Positions 63,271 to 64,000 of a DNA stretch of 64,000 nucleotides are shown here, piece after piece (position 1 is the first letter of the stretch; each line of letters opens with the position of its first letter). Location of the stretch: NCBI GenBank assembly GCA_009835005.1, contig WTFG01000001.1, positions 310,001-374,000 on the forward strand, read 5' to 3'. Below the pieces are notes generated by a model. That model worked only from the letters and a program-made list of their open reading frames with translations, ran no database searches and had not been told where the DNA came from. The position numbers were made by a program, and so were the translations under genes. The stretch is from Flavobacteriaceae bacterium Ap0902 (GTDB lineage Bacteria; Bacteroidota; Bacteroidia; Flavobacteriales; Weeksellaceae).

Positions 63271-64000
63271 ATGGCAACATACAAAGACGCAGGTGTAAAT
63301 AAAGAAGAAGGTTATAACACCGTAAGTAAAATTAAAGATGCCGTAGCATCCACGCATTCCCCAAATGTATTGAATGGAATTGGCTCATTCGGTGCCTTTT
63401 ATGAATTAGGGAAGTACAATAACCCAGTGCTAGTGAGTGGTACCGATGGGGTAGGAACAAAATTGCGTATTGCGTTAGATGTCAAGAAATATGATACCGT
63501 TGGGATTGATTGTTTTGCTATGTGTGCAAATGATATTTTGTGTCATGGAGCCAAGCCTTTATTCTTTTTAGATTATTTGGCTTGTGGTAAATTGGACAGT
63601 GATATCGCAGCAGAAATCGTGGGTGGAATCGTAGCGGCTTGCAAAGAAACCAATTGTTCTTTAATCGGGGGCGAAACCGCAGAAATGCCAGGAATGTACC
63701 AAATCGGGGATTATGATGTGGCTGGTTTCTGTGTCGGGATTGTAGAAAAAGAGGATATTATAGACGGTAGCAAGATCACTGCAGGCGATGTAGTAATTGC
63801 ACTTCCAGCCTCAGGTTTTCATAGCAATGGATTTTCTTTAGTGAGAAAAGTTTTCCCTGATTTTAAAGAAGAATGGAATGGTAAACCCTTGTATGAGGCG
63901 CTTTTAGTTCCTACCAAATTATATGGCAAACCAATCATGGGTTTGCTAGATCAAGTAGAGGTGAATGGAATTGCGCATATCACAGGAGGTGGATTGATAG
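63271..64000 (+). CDS. purM: Phosphoribosylformylglycinamidine cyclo-ligase (3' partial)
   Basis: An ATG at 63271 opens a frame that runs uninterrupted to the window end, giving 243 residues of an estimated 330-345. Recognisable AIR synthetase features are M-A-T-Y-K-D-A-G-V near the start, [39 protein letters not shown] and [10 protein letters not shown]. It catalyses ATP-dependent ring closure of FGAM to AIR. The gene continues beyond base 64000, cut in the H-I-T-G-G-G-L-I region. Confidence 0.96.
   Translation, partial: MATYKDAGVNKEEGYNTVSKIKDAVASTHSPNVLNGIGSFGAFYELGKYNNPVLVSGTDGVGTKLRIALDVKKYDTVGIDCFAMCANDILCHGAKPLFFLDYLACGKLDSDIAAEIVGGIVAACKETNCSLIGGETAEMPGMYQIGDYDVAGFCVGIVEKEDIIDGSKITAGDVVIALPASGFHSNGFSLVRKVFPDFKEEWNGKPLYEALLVPTKLYGKPIMGLLDQVEVNGIAHITGGGLI

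Noticed and set aside
1-64000. CRISPR arrays, tRNA or rRNA genes, insertion sequences, prophage genes
   Set aside because: No regularly spaced repeats, no tRNA T-loop-type GGTTC segments in the gaps between genes, and no transposase, integrase or phage-like proteins were found on either strand.

Overview
The window reads as ordinary chromosomal DNA of an AT-rich member of the Bacteroidota, most likely class Flavobacteriia (Weeksellaceae or Flavobacteriaceae). The grounds are: promoters of the Bacteroidota type (TTG or TTTG about 19 bp upstream of TAnnTTTG) rather than -35/-10 boxes; many lipoproteins with flavobacterial lipoboxes, one of them with an S-D-D-D surface-export signal; a TonB-dependent receptor and several outer-membrane beta-barrels; family-typical proteins such as the DUF6146- and DUF6263-like lipoproteins; and stand-alone mannose-1-phosphate guanylyltransferase and large single-chain PurL. 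The species cannot be fixed from sequence reading alone. No tRNA, rRNA, CRISPR array, insertion sequence or prophage was seen.

Layout. 1-6922: a symporter-fused sensor kinase (5' end cut off by the window), a receiver-only response regulator, and a remarkable 1281-residue protein that joins a PrpE-type and an Acs-type acyl-CoA synthetase. 7007-8939: a tiny membrane protein, a DUF1275 protein, and a 203-bp near-perfect direct repeat that leaves a gene fragment next to a surface lipoprotein gene. 8717-11082: a probable nitric-oxide or oxygen stress operon (group III truncated hemoglobin, cupin, hemerythrin, heme-copper-oxidase-like membrane protein). 11371-17821: lipoproteins, a DoxX protein, an unknown membrane protein plus lipoprotein pair, a YfbK-like von Willebrand protein and an M1 peptidase. 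17818-25580: coaX, purD, mtgA, a SRPBCC/DoxX/ChaB group, tyrS, a CorA transporter and DinB. 25577-34830: a phosphopantetheinyl transferase, purC, a TonB receptor, purL, RNase H, ribH and a YfgM-like protein. 34997-40649: a complete glycerol regulon (glpD, glpK, glpF, an outer-membrane barrel, and divergent glpR). 40646-49761: lipid-transport ABC genes, a SprT-like protease, manC, DUF389, rseP, pncA and an ABC-F protein. 49762-50293: the only large non-coding stretch, holding two repeat-like structured elements. 50294-64000: fbp, aroQ, trkH/trkA, prfB, small lipoproteins, rimK with an aspartoacylase-like partner, ruvC, purF, a FUSC protein and the start of purM.

Functional themes: acetate and propionate activation with its own sensor, a self-contained glycerol uptake operon, scattered purine biosynthesis (purD, purC, purL, purF, purM, not in one operon), potassium uptake, and envelope maintenance. 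The most unusual items are the PrpE-Acs fusion, the 203-bp duplication around a lipoprotein gene, and two copies of a paired-hairpin repeat. I did not find a convincing new defence or mobile system; most of the window is core genome.
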